Below are positions 35,543 through 43,784 of a stretch of 64,000 bases of DNA, in pieces. The notes below the pieces were generated by a model. The model searched no databases and was not told the origin of the DNA. It was given only the letters and a program-made list of their open reading frames with translations. Source of the DNA: an uncultured Sphingobacteriaceae bacterium (GTDB lineage: Bacteria; Bacteroidota; Bacteroidia; Sphingobacteriales; Sphingobacteriaceae); contig CAMLLO010000014.1 of assembly GCA_946480915.1 (NCBI GenBank), forward strand, positions 47,506 to 111,505. The letters run 5' to 3'. Position 1 is the first letter of the stretch. Each line of letters starts with the position of its first letter. Both the position numbers and the translations under genes were made by a program.

Positions 35543-36235
35543 ATGTTCCGTAAGCATTGCACCTTTAATTTTTGTTACTTCCTTATTCTTTTATTGAATG
35601 TCTATGCTTTAGCTATCCATAGCCAATTGCTTAAAATGATTGGCATGCCACTAGTCGGATTCTCTCTAATTCTTTACCTGGTAGTAAAAACAAAATTACA
35701 GGAGGGTTTTCACCGATTCATACTCATTGGATTGGTATTATCTCTGGCAGGTGATATTCAATTGCTATTTACATCTGGTATAGGGTTTTATTTGTTGACT
35801 GCGCTTATAGCATCGCTTATAAGCTACTTGTTTTATGCCAGAGCTTATTTTCAGGACTTTAAAAACGACCTCAGGAAAAGCAAACGCATTGGGAATATTT
35901 TAATTGGAGTAGCAGCTCTTATTGGCCTTAGTTTCTATTTATCTGCCAGAAAAAATCTTCAGGAGTTTAATTATCCTGTTATAGCTTATGTAATAGCTAG
36001 TTTAATAATGATAATGTTTGCAGCTTATCGTTATAGACGAGTTAACCAAACTAGTTTTAAGCTAATTTTAACCAGTACTATTGCATTTTCAATATCCGAC
36101 TTAACAATTGGGTATTACAATTTTATTGAACCTGAAATCATCATGATGCATATTTACCTGGTTACCTACTTAATTGCTCAATACTTAGTAGTCATGGGAA
36201 CCATAGAACGCCGGCTGATACGCAACGTTTCCTAA
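35543..36235 (+). CDS. YhhN family membrane protein (lysoplasmalogenase-like)
   Basis: 230 residues with about eight hydrophobic helices and no large soluble part. GLVLSLAGDIQLLF near residue 72-85 matches the YhhN/TMEM86 signature (acidic residue in a helix), with SDLTIGYYNF near 190 as the second acidic motif. TMEM86/YhhN proteins hydrolyse the vinyl-ether bond of lysoplasmalogens; the bacterial role is less clear. Start ATG lies one base after the stop of the ferritin-like gene, so it ends a four-gene operon. No T-rich terminator is visible after it. Confidence 0.82.
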   Translation: MFRKHCTFNFCYFLILLLNVYALAIHSQLLKMIGMPLVGFSLILYLVVKTKLQEGFHRFILIGLVLSLAGDIQLLFTSGIGFYLLTALIASLISYLFYARAYFQDFKNDLRKSKRIGNILIGVAALIGLSFYLSARKNLQEFNYPVIAYVIASLIMIMFAAYRYRRVNQTSFKLILTSTIAFSISDLTIGYYNFIEPEIIMMHIYLVTYLIAQYLVVMGTIERRLIRNVS

Positions 36236-36239
36236 ACTG

Positions 36240-36270
36240 TTTGTAAATTTCAAATCTTGTTCTACATTTG
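36240..36270 (+). promoter_or_regulatory. Promoter of the riboswitch-btuB transcript
   Basis: TTTG at 36240-36243, a 19-base spacer and TACATTTG at 36263-36270: the full Bacteroidota consensus, the best promoter in the window. Transcription would start near 36276, where the riboswitch begins. Confidence 0.75.
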
Positions 36271-36274
36271 CATC

Positions 36275-36440
36275 GCTTTTGGTCCCCGATTATATCGGGG
36301 TTAAAAGGGAACCGGGTGCGAATCCCGGACAGTCCCGCTGCTGTATTCTCCGGCAACGGTTATTCAATCTTAAAGCCACTGTTCGCTTAGCGGATGGGAA
36401 GGCAGAATAACCGGGAGTAAGTCAGAAGACCTGCCATAAG
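36275..36440 (+). ncRNA. Cobalamin riboswitch
   Basis: Adenosyl/aquocobalamin-sensing leader. Conserved parts are all visible: GGGAACCGGGTGCGAATCCC (36307 region), GGACAGTCCCGCTGCTGT, the GCCACTG box (36375-36381), GGATGGGAAGGC and the 3' AGTCAGAAGACCTGCC. It lies between a consensus promoter and the btuB gene, so B12 is expected to lower receptor synthesis. Confidence 0.97.
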
Positions 36441-36528
36441 TATTATAATTTCATAGCTTTCGGGGAATGAAGCTTGAGTGAAAGTACCTTTCGAGTATTT
36501 ATCATTTAATCTCCTTCAATCTGTTTGC

Positions 36529-36545
36529 TGTGGGCCTTACTCACA
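36529..36545 (+). promoter_or_regulatory. Hairpin just before the btuB start codon
   Basis: TGTGGG, loop CCTTA, CTCACA (six pairs) ends 4 bases before ATG 36550. It may be part of the riboswitch expression platform that hides the start region. Confidence 0.35.
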
Positions 36546-36549
36546 ACAA

Positions 36550-38508
36550 ATGAACAAAAAAACACTCAGAATTGCAGCTGGCCTGGGGCTTGCTCAATTA
36601 GCGCTTCTTAGTACAGGAGCAGTCGCACAAGACTCGACATCAATCAAAACAAATTCTTTAGATCAGGTAGTTGTTACCGCCACACGCTCCCCAAAACGCA
36701 AGGCCGAAATTGGAAAGGTTGTGCGCGTTGTAACAGCTGAACAACTCAATCGAAGCCAGGGTAGAAATCTGCCCGAGGTATTAAACAATGTTGCCGGAAT
36801 AACCTATTCGGGGGCAAACAATGCCTTTAGTAACAATGCTACATCGTTGTTTCTACGAGGAGCTTCAGCAGGGAATACCCTGATTTTAATTGATGGAATT
36901 CCAGTAAATGATGCTCAGAGCATTTCTAATGAGTACGATTTAAAGTCTATAGCCATTGATCAGATTGAGCGGGTAGAAATACTTAAAGGAGGAAATTCGA
37001 CACTTTACGGCAGTGATGCTGTTGCGGGTGTTATTAATGTTATCACTAAAAAACCTTCTAAGCAGGCGTTAAACGCCAATGTTTTACTCTCTGCAGGAAG
37101 TTATCAAGCCAATAAACAAGCTATTGGCTTAAATGGCACTTTAGGAAAAACCGGTATAGCTTTTAATTATTCACATACAGGATCAAAAGAGTTTTCGTCT
37201 GCTACCGATGTGTCAGGAACTGGGAACTTTGATAAAGACAGATTCGATCAGCATGCTGTGAATGTGAATGCAAGGCAGCAGGTAACCGATAGAATTTCTG
37301 TGAATGGAAATATTCAATTGTCTAATAATATCGGGCTGTCTGACGGTGGATCGTTTGTGGATGATAAGGATTATACCTACGACCGAACACATTTTTTTGG
37401 TGGAATAACCGGTAAATATGCTTTGAATCAAGGAAGCATCGCGCTTAACCTAAGCAGTAATACCGTTGCCAGTAAGTTCGTGAATCTTCCGGACGATGGT
37501 TCTGCGTTTTTAAAAGCGGACAATAAAGGAAGGATTTGGCAAGCTGATTTGTTTTTCAACAAGCCGATAGCTTCATTTATTGAACTTAATTCAGGACTTA
37601 ATTATCGCAAGGCAAATTCGGATCAGTATAGTGCCTACAGCAGCTACGATCCAAGTATTATCCCATCATCAAAAAGCACCGAGCTTAGTAGCGTATTTGC
37701 CTCAGTTTTCTTGAAAAATCTAGCCGGATTTCATTTGGAATTGGGCGGAAGATTCAATCATCATTCCGGATACGGAAACAACTTTACTTATACTATAAAT
37801 CCATCTTATTTATTTGCAGAGCATTATAAGTTGTTTTTTAATGCTTCTTCGGCGTTCAAAGCACCAACCATATACCAGCTTTTTTCTACTTATGGAAATC
37901 CTGACCTTCAGCCGGAAGTTACTCACACATATGATGCAGGTTTTGATTTTGATTTTATACCGGGAAAGCTAAACTTCAATGCTACCGTTTTTCAACGACT
38001 AACTAAAGATGATTTAATTTTCTTTTATACAGAGCCGGTTACCTATGAGAGCTATTATAAAAATGGATCTAAACAAAATGATAAAGGCCTCGAGTTAGAA
38101 CTTGGGGTTAATCCGATAAATAAATTGAATGTAAATGCCTGGTATTCATACATCAAAGGTGAAGCTACTGATCAAAATGGGCAAAGTATTGAAAGTTTCC
38201 TGCGAAGACCTCATAATTCAGTTGGAGGTTCGGCAGCCTATGCATTTAATAAAGCATTATCGTTTAATTTAATATATAAATATACCGGAGATCGATCCGA
38301 TGCTTTTTACGATTCTAATTTCGAAAAACAAGTAATTGATTTAAAATCCTATTCCGTGTTAGATCTTTACCTGGAAGTAAAACCCCGTAAAAACATCATG
38401 GTATTTGGAGATTTCAAAAATTTATTGGATAAAGAATATATCGAGTGGGTAGGTTACAACACCCGCGGATTTAATTTCAATGCAGGAATTAAATATACAG
38501 TAAGATAA
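36550..38508 (+). CDS. btuB: TonB-dependent cobalamin receptor, BtuB-type
   Basis: Outer-membrane barrel of about 652 residues importing B12 with TonB energy. Start ATG 36550; an open GTG upstream lies in the leader. The signal peptide ends near AVAQ/DST. A TonB-box-like DQVVVTATRS follows, then the plug domain (EVLNNVAGITYSGANN, LFLRGASAGNTLILIDGIPV, YGSDAVAGVINVITKK) and a 22-strand barrel ending FNAGIKYTVR with the usual aromatic-rich end. No SusC carboxypeptidase-like extension. The upstream cobalamin riboswitch supports B12 as substrate. The DUF71 gene follows after 45 bases. Confidence 0.95.
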   Translation: MNKKTLRIAAGLGLAQLALLSTGAVAQDSTSIKTNSLDQVVVTATRSPKRKAEIGKVVRVVTAEQLNRSQGRNLPEVLNNVAGITYSGANNAFSNNATSLFLRGASAGNTLILIDGIPVNDAQSISNEYDLKSIAIDQIERVEILKGGNSTLYGSDAVAGVINVITKKPSKQALNANVLLSAGSYQANKQAIGLNGTLGKTGIAFNYSHTGSKEFSSATDVSGTGNFDKDRFDQHAVNVNARQQVTDRISVNGNIQLSNNIGLSDGGSFVDDKDYTYDRTHFFGGITGKYALNQGSIALNLSSNTVASKFVNLPDDGSAFLKADNKGRIWQADLFFNKPIASFIELNSGLNYRKANSDQYSAYSSYDPSIIPSSKSTELSSVFASVFLKNLAGFHLELGGRFNHHSGYGNNFTYTINPSYLFAEHYKLFFNASSAFKAPTIYQLFSTYGNPDLQPEVTHTYDAGFDFDFIPGKLNFNATVFQRLTKDDLIFFYTEPVTYESYYKNGSKQNDKGLELELGVNPINKLNVNAWYSYIKGEATDQNGQSIESFLRRPHNSVGGSAAYAFNKALSFNLIYKYTGDRSDAFYDSNFEKQVIDLKSYSVLDLYLEVKPRKNIMVFGDFKNLLDKEYIEWVGYNTRGFNFNAGIKYTVR

Positions 38509-38510
38509 TT

Positions 38511-38537
38511 TGATGGCGGAATTTTCCGCCATCTTCA
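38511..38537 (+). terminator. Hairpin after btuB, terminator or attenuator
   Basis: GATGGCGGA-ATTT-TCCGCCATC, nine perfect pairs. The T run after it is weak, so some transcription may pass into the DUF71 gene. Confidence 0.55.
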
Positions 38538-38553
38538 TTTAACCCCTTTAAAA

Positions 38554-39264
38554 ATGGAAAAAGCCATATTCTGCTGGAGTGGAGGAAAAGATTCTTCTCT
38601 TTGTCTTTACGAAGTATTGAAAGCTGGAGAATTCGACGTCAAATACCTTCTAACAACGGTTAACGGAAATTTCAAACGAATTTCAATGCACGGGGTACAA
38701 GAAGAATTGCTCGAAAAACAGGCCGAGTCCATCGGTATTGAGCTAAAGAAGGTCTATGTCTACGAGGGCAGCAATGCCGAGTACGAGAAAAATATGGAGG
38801 ATTTTCTTCTTGAGATGAAAGCAGAAGGAATTCACCATGTGATTTTTGGAGATATTTTTCTTGAAGATCTGCGGAAGTACCGAGAAGATAATCTGGCAAA
38901 GGTTGGAATGGAAGCTGTGTTTCCTCTGTGGAAACAAGACACAAATACACTAATCGAAATGTTTATTGAATTGGGGTTTAGAACTGTTACCTGTTGCGTA
39001 AATGATTTTTACCTCGGAGAAAACATGGTTGGAGCAGAAATTGATGAGGCCTTTGTAAAAGCTCTTCCCGAAAATGTTGACCCATGTGGAGAGAACGGCG
39101 AGTTTCACACTTTTTGTTTTGACGGACCAATATTTAAAACTCCGATACAGTTTTCTAAAGGTACCAATGTTTATAAACCATTGGAAATGAAAGGAGATAA
39201 TGTGTGTTCAAGTCTTTCCGGAACCAAAGGTTTTTGGTATTGCGATCTTGTGCCAGCAGAATAA
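38554..39264 (+). CDS. DUF71 ATP-pyrophosphatase (Dph6-related), probable B12 salvage
   Basis: 236 residues. The N-terminal PP-loop SGGKDSSL (residues 9-16) and the GDIFLEDLRKYRED motif near 110 define the COG2102/DUF71 group, related to archaeal/eukaryotic diphthamide synthase Dph6. Bacteria do not make diphthamide; comparative genomics has linked the bacterial branch to cobalamin salvage. Position 45 bases after a riboswitch-controlled BtuB supports that link here. Probable reaction: ATP-dependent amidation or adenylation of a corrinoid-related acid (inference). Confidence 0.85.
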   Translation: MEKAIFCWSGGKDSSLCLYEVLKAGEFDVKYLLTTVNGNFKRISMHGVQEELLEKQAESIGIELKKVYVYEGSNAEYEKNMEDFLLEMKAEGIHHVIFGDIFLEDLRKYREDNLAKVGMEAVFPLWKQDTNTLIEMFIELGFRTVTCCVNDFYLGENMVGAEIDEAFVKALPENVDPCGENGEFHTFCFDGPIFKTPIQFSKGTNVYKPLEMKGDNVCSSLSGTKGFWYCDLVPAE

Positions 39265-39349
39265 ATAATTTTTTAATTTTATTTAATTATTCACGGGTTA
39301 CTTATTGAGCATTTAGGTATTAAGCTTAAACAACCTTAAAAATATTTAT

Positions 39350-39547
39350 ATGAAAAATCTATTTAAATTCGGATTCTTAGCGTTAGCAATCACTTTATCA
39401 ACTGCAGCTTGCAACTCTAACAAAACTGAAGAAGCTACATCAGATTCAATTGATTCAACTGCAGACGTAACAACTGATTCTTTAGAGAACCAAATTGATA
39501 CTGTTGATTCTTCAGCGGATGCAACCATAGACTCAGTTAAACACTAA
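39350..39547 (+). CDS. Small acidic lipoprotein
   Basis: 65 residues: a signal peptide ending in a lipobox (LSTAACNSN, lipid-modified Cys at 21) followed by a Ser/Thr/Asp-rich, low-complexity acidic tail (DSIDSTADVTTDSLENQIDT). No domain. Such short lipoproteins are frequent in this group, with unknown role, perhaps a spacer or stress-related envelope component. It has its own terminator. Confidence 0.8.
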   Translation: MKNLFKFGFLALAITLSTAACNSNKTEEATSDSIDSTADVTTDSLENQIDTVDSSADATIDSVKH

Positions 39548-39562
39548 GTTTTTAAAAGATAG

Positions 39563-39596
39563 AAAAGCCGTTGCTTTAAGCAGCGGCTTTTTTTTT
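39563..39596 (+). terminator. Rho-independent terminator
   Basis: AAAAGCCGTTGC, loop TTTAA, GCAGCGGCTTTT plus a T run. Ends the lipoprotein gene. Confidence 0.88.
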
Positions 39597-39601
39597 GCCC
39601 A

Positions 39602-40054
39602 TTATTTAATCTCCAAAACTTCAAATTCCTTACCATTGAAGTTAAACTTTCCACCTTTTTTCAGTCCGGCCAGAAGTTTCCCGATAGGAGAGGCAGAGGA
39701 AATAGCAAAGAAGTTTTGGCTGTCTATATTGAACTGGCCAGCACTTACAGATATGAAGAAATTGCCATTATTGGTAAACACCAGGCTGCCATTTTGAACA
39801 GTTTTTAATACTTTCTCTATTTGTATCTGCAATAAGGCATGCTTTAATTTTTTAGCCTCATATAACTGAGCTTCATTACGGCTTATTTCCTGTTGCATCA
39901 TTTCCCGCGTAGTTTCATATTTATCACCAGCGCTGCTTTTTGTATCGTCCTGCGATGCTTCTTTAGCCGAGGTTATCGCATTTTCTGTCGACTTTATCCG
40001 GTCATCAGCATATTCAAAGCATTTTTTAAGTAACTCTTGTTTCAGGTGAAGCAT
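39602..40054 (-). CDS. GreA/GreB-like protein
   Basis: 150 residues from ATG 40054 (MLHLKQELLKKCFEY). The open frame reaches 63 residues further upstream, but that part overlaps a separate small gene in another frame. The N-terminal half is a coiled coil with KSSAGDKYETTREMMQQE in the tip region. The C-terminal half ends SPIGKLLAGLKKGGKFNFNGKEFEVLEI (split SPIGKLLAGLKKGG, KEFEVLEI), like the GreA/B FKBP-like domain. It may bind RNA polymerase secondary channel, but the tip differs from true GreA. Many databases label it 3-oxoacyl-ACP synthase, which the sequence does not support. Confidence 0.75.
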   Translation of the reverse strand: MLHLKQELLKKCFEYADDRIKSTENAITSAKEASQDDTKSSAGDKYETTREMMQQEISRNEAQLYEAKKLKHALLQIQIEKVLKTVQNGSLVFTNNGNFFISVSAGQFNIDSQNFFAISSASPIGKLLAGLKKGGKFNFNGKEFEVLEIK

Positions 40055-40142
40055 TGTGCAAAAGAATAAATTATTGAAGTTTTTTACAACGGAAAAAACA
40101 GGAGGGAGTTTATTATGGAGAATGGGTGTTCCATGCCACCAT

Positions 40143-40307
40143 TTATCGGTCGGGGCACTTTTTACATCTTTTACCCTTTTTATACTTTTTGCAACATTTT
40201 TTTTGGTCGCAGCAGGATAAAAAGCTTGAAATGCCTTTGGCAATTTCCGGATCGGTAGGGATTATCCTATCATCTATATTCAAGTTCAGACTACCGATGT
40301 TTTCCAT
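40143..40307 (-). CDS. Cys-rich microprotein, 54 residues
   Basis: Starts at ATG 40307: MENIGSLNLNIDDRIIPTDP, then EIAKGISSFL and the tail SCCDQKKCCKKYKKGKRCKK-CPDR. Six Cys (CC, CC, C, C) sit among nine Lys/Arg, so a small metal- or nucleic-acid-binding module is possible. Recalled, not checked: similar short proteins with a CCKKY..KGKRCKKCP tail occur in Bacteroidota. A perfect -7 box (TATATTTG) ends 4 bases before its ATG and a 7-1-7 palindrome lies directly upstream. The GreA/GreB-like gene follows 88 bases on and may be co-transcribed. Function unknown. Confidence 0.75.
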   Translation of the reverse strand: MENIGSLNLNIDDRIIPTDPEIAKGISSFLSCCDQKKCCKKYKKGKRCKKCPDR

Positions 40308-40311
40308 AATG

Positions 40312-40319
40312 CAAATATA
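40312..40319 (-). promoter_or_regulatory. -7 promoter box for the Cys-rich microprotein
   Basis: TATATTTG on the minus strand, 4 bases before the ATG. The palindrome at 40324-40340 lies in the spacer between this box and the expected -33 element. Confidence 0.5.
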
Positions 40320-40323
40320 CTTA

Positions 40324-40340
40324 TTTAGAATTATTCTAAA
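40324..40340. promoter_or_regulatory. Fur/PerR-like 7-1-7 palindrome
   Basis: TTTAGAAT-T-ATTCTAAA, perfect arms around one base. Its core TTAGAAT-n-ATTCTAA has the 7-1-7 geometry of Fur-family (PerR, Fur, Zur) sites. It sits between the divergent Cys-rich microprotein gene and scoA (48 bases before the latter). Confidence 0.5.
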
Positions 40341-40388
40341 CGAAACTTTTGAGCATTTAGTTTATATTGTATAAATTCAATTATAGCT

Positions 40389-41087
40389 ATGATAAACAAA
40401 GTAGTTCCTGATGCAGAGGCTGCTATTTCTGATATAGTGGATGGAATGACACTGTTATTGGGTGGTTTTGGACTTTGCGGTATCCCCGAAAACTGTATTT
40501 CTGCTCTTGTAAAGAAACATATTACGGGCCTCACATGTATCTCAAATAACGCAGGAGTTGATGATTTCGGAATCGGATTAATGTTAAAACAGGGTCAGAT
40601 AAAAAAAATGATAGCGTCGTATGTCGGTGAAAACGAAGAGTTTGAACGACAATTATTATCTGGAGAACTCGACGTCGAGCTCATCCCACAAGGAACTTTG
40701 GCTACCCGTTGTTTGGCAGCAGGTTATGGAATGCCTGCGATATTTACCCCGGCAGGAGTAGGTACCGAGGTCGCCCAGGACAAGGAAATCCGAAATTTCA
40801 ATGGTAAAGATTACCTTATGGAGATGGCTTTTGATGCCGACTTCGCCTTGGTAAAAGCCTGGAAAGGAGATACAGCAGGAAATTTGATATACAAAGCTAC
40901 GGCCCGAAATTTCAATCCTGTTATGGCAATGGCCGGAAAAATAACGATCGCCGAAGTAGAACATTTAGTTCCAATCGGAGAATTAGATCCCGATCAGGTT
41001 CATACGCCAGGTGTGTATGTTCAACGCATTTTTAAGGGAGCGAATTATGAAAAACGTATTGAGAAAAAAACAGTCAGAACCAGATAA
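40389..41087 (+). CDS. scoA: 3-oxoacid CoA-transferase subunit A
   Basis: Alpha subunit of succinyl-CoA:3-ketoacid (acetoacetate) CoA-transferase; 232 residues. LLLGGFGLCGIPENCISAL near 22-40 is the CoA-transferase I signature; the VAQDKEIRNFNGKDYLME and FNPVMAMAGK motifs fit subunit A. With subunit B 20 bases downstream it forms the enzyme for ketone-body or acetoacetate use. Confidence 0.95.
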   Translation: MINKVVPDAEAAISDIVDGMTLLLGGFGLCGIPENCISALVKKHITGLTCISNNAGVDDFGIGLMLKQGQIKKMIASYVGENEEFERQLLSGELDVELIPQGTLATRCLAAGYGMPAIFTPAGVGTEVAQDKEIRNFNGKDYLMEMAFDADFALVKAWKGDTAGNLIYKATARNFNPVMAMAGKITIAEVEHLVPIGELDPDQVHTPGVYVQRIFKGANYEKRIEKKTVRTR

Positions 41088-41107
41088 CTGAACTTAAAGC
41101 CAAAATT

Positions 41108-41764
41108 ATGCTTGATAAAAACGGCATCGCGAAACGCATAGCTAAGGAAATTAAAGATGGTTATTATGTTAATCTGGGTATCGGCATTCCTACTTTAGTG
41201 GCAAATTACATACCCGAAGAGATGAGTGTGGTTCTTCAGTCTGAAAACGGTTTACTGGGTATGGGCCCGTTTCCTTATGAAGGCGAAGAAGATGCAGACC
41301 TGATCAATGCTGGAAAACAAACAATAACGACGCTTAAAGGCTCAGCATTTTTCGATTCTGCCATGAGCTTTGGAATGATTCGGGCTCAAAAAATTGATCT
41401 TACAATTTTAGGAGCCATGGAGGTTTCCGAAAATGGCGATATCGCCAATTGGAAAATTCCAGGCAAGCTGGTGAAAGGCATGGGAGGCGCCATGGATTTA
41501 GTAGCTTCGGCAAAACACATTATTGTTGCGATGCAGCATGTAAATAAAGCAGGTGAAAGCAAGCTTTTGCCTCATTGTGATCTGCCTTTGACGGGAGTGC
41601 ATTGCGTAAAAAGGATCGTAACCGAGTTAGCCGTATTGGATATTTTGCCAGAAGGTGGTTTTAAACTGATTGAAAGAGCTCCTGGTGTATCGATTGATGA
41701 AATTAAAAGGGCTACAGCAGGGAAATTGATCATTGAGGGTGACATTCCGGAAATGCAGATCTAA
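41108..41764 (+). CDS. scoB: 3-oxoacid CoA-transferase subunit B
   Basis: Beta subunit, 218 residues. It holds the catalytic glutamate in QSENGLLGMGPFP near residue 46, the YVNLGIGIPTLVANY start and the GGFKLIERAPGVSIDEI tail. Transcribed with subunit A. No thiolase or other ketone-body gene is adjacent. Confidence 0.95.
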   Translation: MLDKNGIAKRIAKEIKDGYYVNLGIGIPTLVANYIPEEMSVVLQSENGLLGMGPFPYEGEEDADLINAGKQTITTLKGSAFFDSAMSFGMIRAQKIDLTILGAMEVSENGDIANWKIPGKLVKGMGGAMDLVASAKHIIVAMQHVNKAGESKLLPHCDLPLTGVHCVKRIVTELAVLDILPEGGFKLIERAPGVSIDEIKRATAGKLIIEGDIPEMQI

Positions 41765-41869
41765 TCCGTTTAGATTATTCCATTAAGATTTCTTCTCGTC
41801 TATAAGCATAACATTTTCGATAGTTCAAGCAATTTAGATTTCGCATTGTTAACTATTGAAATTAATGCC

Positions 41870-43012
41870 ATGAATACTCTTTTGATTCTGTTATTGTCTC
41901 TATTTTCCATCTTTTCCTGCAATCAAAAATCCGTGGACAAGACGGAAAATGTTGTCCGTAATAGTCCGGTGAAGCCGGATAGTACCTCAATAAAAGTAAA
42001 TACGCTCTATTCCGATTTAACTAATCCATGGGGAATGGCCTGGTTACCTGATGGCAGGTTATTGGTAACAGAGAGACGTGGTGAAATATTGATTTTTAAA
42101 GATGATAAATATACAGGGCAAAAAGTAACAGGGGTTCCCGCAGTTTATAGCAAAGGACAAGGTGGCTTAATGGATATTCAGATCCATCCAAAATACAAGG
42201 ATAATGGATGGATTTATCTGGTTTATTCAAAACCTCTAAGTGGCGGACGGGCAGCGACAACTCTTATGCGAGCGAAACTCGAAGGAAATCAATTAGTGCA
42301 AAAGGAAGAGATTTTTTTGGCGAGCCCTGCGTTAACAGCGGGTATTCATTTTGGAAGCCGGATCGCATTTGATAATGACGGTTATTTATATGTAATTGCG
42401 GGAGAAAGAGGAACCAATAAAAAAGTTCAGGATTTAAGTAATGATCTGGGTAAAATACACCGTTTGTTTGACGATGGCCGTGTGCCGAAGGATAATCCGT
42501 TTGTGAATCAGGCGGATGCAAAACCTTCCATTTGGACGTATGGGCACAGGAATCCTCAGGGAATGGTATATGATAAAGAAAACAACAGGCTTTGGGCGGT
42601 TGAACACGGACCAAAAGGAGGCGACGAGCTTAATTTGATAGAAAAAGGAAAAAATTATGGATGGCCTTTAGTCACTTATGGAATTGGTTACGATGGCTCA
42701 AAAATTTCTGATAAAACAGAAATGGAAGGGGTGCAAAACCCTGTTAAATATTGGGTACCCTCGCCGGCTCCTTGTGGTATGGCATTGGTAACCAGTGAAA
42801 AATATCCAGGTTGGAAAGGCAATCTATTAATAGGAAATTTGTCTTTCAGGTTTTTAAACCGCGTAAAGCTGGATGGAACCAAATTTGTTGGGGAGGAAAA
42901 ACTTTTAGAGAATTTTGCCCGGATAAGGCACGTTGCTCAAAGTCCTGATGGTTATATCTATGTTATTACTGAAGCGCCTGGCAAGCTCTTAAAGCTTATG
43001 CCGCAGAATTAA
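41870..43012 (+). CDS. PQQ-type soluble aldose sugar dehydrogenase, lipoprotein
   Basis: 380 residues from ATG 41870. The short signal ends in a lipobox (LFSIFSCNQ), so the protein is probably anchored in the envelope. The body is a six-bladed GdhB/YliI-type propeller: LTNPWGMAWLPDGRLLVTER, the GGLMDIQIHPKY block, HFGSRIAFDNDGYLYVIAGERG (catalytic His), YGHRNPQGMVYD, and EHGPKGGDELNLI. Predicted reaction: PQQ-dependent oxidation of aldose sugars to lactones. No pqq synthesis genes are near, as is common in Bacteroidota that take up PQQ. Confidence 0.92.
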   Translation: MNTLLILLLSLFSIFSCNQKSVDKTENVVRNSPVKPDSTSIKVNTLYSDLTNPWGMAWLPDGRLLVTERRGEILIFKDDKYTGQKVTGVPAVYSKGQGGLMDIQIHPKYKDNGWIYLVYSKPLSGGRAATTLMRAKLEGNQLVQKEEIFLASPALTAGIHFGSRIAFDNDGYLYVIAGERGTNKKVQDLSNDLGKIHRLFDDGRVPKDNPFVNQADAKPSIWTYGHRNPQGMVYDKENNRLWAVEHGPKGGDELNLIEKGKNYGWPLVTYGIGYDGSKISDKTEMEGVQNPVKYWVPSPAPCGMALVTSEKYPGWKGNLLIGNLSFRFLNRVKLDGTKFVGEEKLLENFARIRHVAQSPDGYIYVITEAPGKLLKLMPQN

Positions 43013-43019
43013 CAACAAA

Positions 43020-43044
43020 GGGTCCTGTTAATCGAACAGAACCC
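43020..43044 (-). terminator. Hairpin between convergent genes
   Basis: GGGTCCTGTT / AACAGAACCC (one mismatch), T-rich on the minus-strand side, so it mainly serves the DUF2911 gene; it may act on both. Confidence 0.55.
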
Positions 43045-43054
43045 TCGTATGTTC

Positions 43055-43570
43055 TTACTTTACTTCAAATTCTACTTCAGTTTTACCCCATTCTATAGAA
43101 ACTTCACCATTTTTTGAGATCATGAAAGTTAACTGCTCTTTCGGAGACTCAGTTGTTTCTGGTTTAACTGATACCCGCAGCTGATCCAGCTCTTCTTTGT
43201 ACACAGTACCCCACTGATCCCATGTTTTATTGAAAATAATGGTCCATTCATTTTCTCCTGGAATGGTATAAAGGCTATATTTTCCGGCAGGGAGCGCTTT
43301 GCCTTCAATCGTTACATTTTTATTAACCTCAAAAACTGTGGCTTCATTTGCACCAGTTCTCCAGATTTTTCCGAAAGGCGCAATGTCTTTTCCAATTGTT
43401 CGGTTTTTTAACGAAGGCTGACTGTAGTCGATAGTAACAACAACTCCGTTATTAAGTGTTTCACTTACTTTAGCCGGCGGGCTCAGTCTTTTACTTTTGT
43501 CAACTTGTGCTGATACTGAATTTCCAACTAAAAGGGCTGCAAATAGGGTAAAAGCGAATAATTTATTCAT
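43055..43570 (-). CDS. DUF2911 exported protein
   Basis: 171 residues. The signal peptide ends near VSA/QVDK. The mature part KRLSPPAKVSETLNNGVVVTIDYSQPSLKNRTIGKDI and FGKIWRTGANEATVFEVNKNV, then LPAGKYSLYTIPGENEWTIIFNK are the DUF2911 pattern. Beta-sandwich-like envelope protein of unknown function; the family often appears next to metabolic periplasmic enzymes. It has a -7 box 38 bases upstream of the start. Confidence 0.92.
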   Translation of the reverse strand: MNKLFAFTLFAALLVGNSVSAQVDKSKRLSPPAKVSETLNNGVVVTIDYSQPSLKNRTIGKDIAPFGKIWRTGANEATVFEVNKNVTIEGKALPAGKYSLYTIPGENEWTIIFNKTWDQWGTVYKEELDQLRVSVKPETTESPKEQLTFMISKNGEVSIEWGKTEVEFEVK

Positions 43571-43608
43571 CTTGATGGTGTTTAAAGGTTTTTAATAGAA
43601 TATAACTG

Positions 43609-43616
43609 CAAATATA
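43609..43616 (-). promoter_or_regulatory. -7 promoter box for the DUF2911 gene
   Basis: TATATTTG on the minus strand, 38 bases before the ATG at 43570. No clear -33 TTTG. Confidence 0.45.
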
Positions 43617-43784
43617 TTGTCTGTATTGTAACCTCCACGTTAAATAGTTTGTTTGATACGGTAATAATAAAATTGTAACGAGAACTTTATAAAAAGCTCG
43701 TCTATTTTGTCAGTAGAAGTTTTTGAAATGCTGACATTCGTTGTTGAATTTACAATGGTTTTTTGCCGGGCTTTAACTCATGTT

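Noticed and set aside
36478..36549. GTG start for btuB at 36478
   Set aside because: It would place leader and expression-platform hairpin in the coding region; the signal peptide begins cleanly at ATG 36550.
38672..38950. Minus-strand frame opposite the DUF71 gene
   Set aside because: Shadow frame of a well-supported PP-loop enzyme.
40055..40243. 63-residue N-terminal extension of the GreA-like protein
   Set aside because: It lies over the Cys-rich microprotein gene in another frame, and the family start is at 40054.
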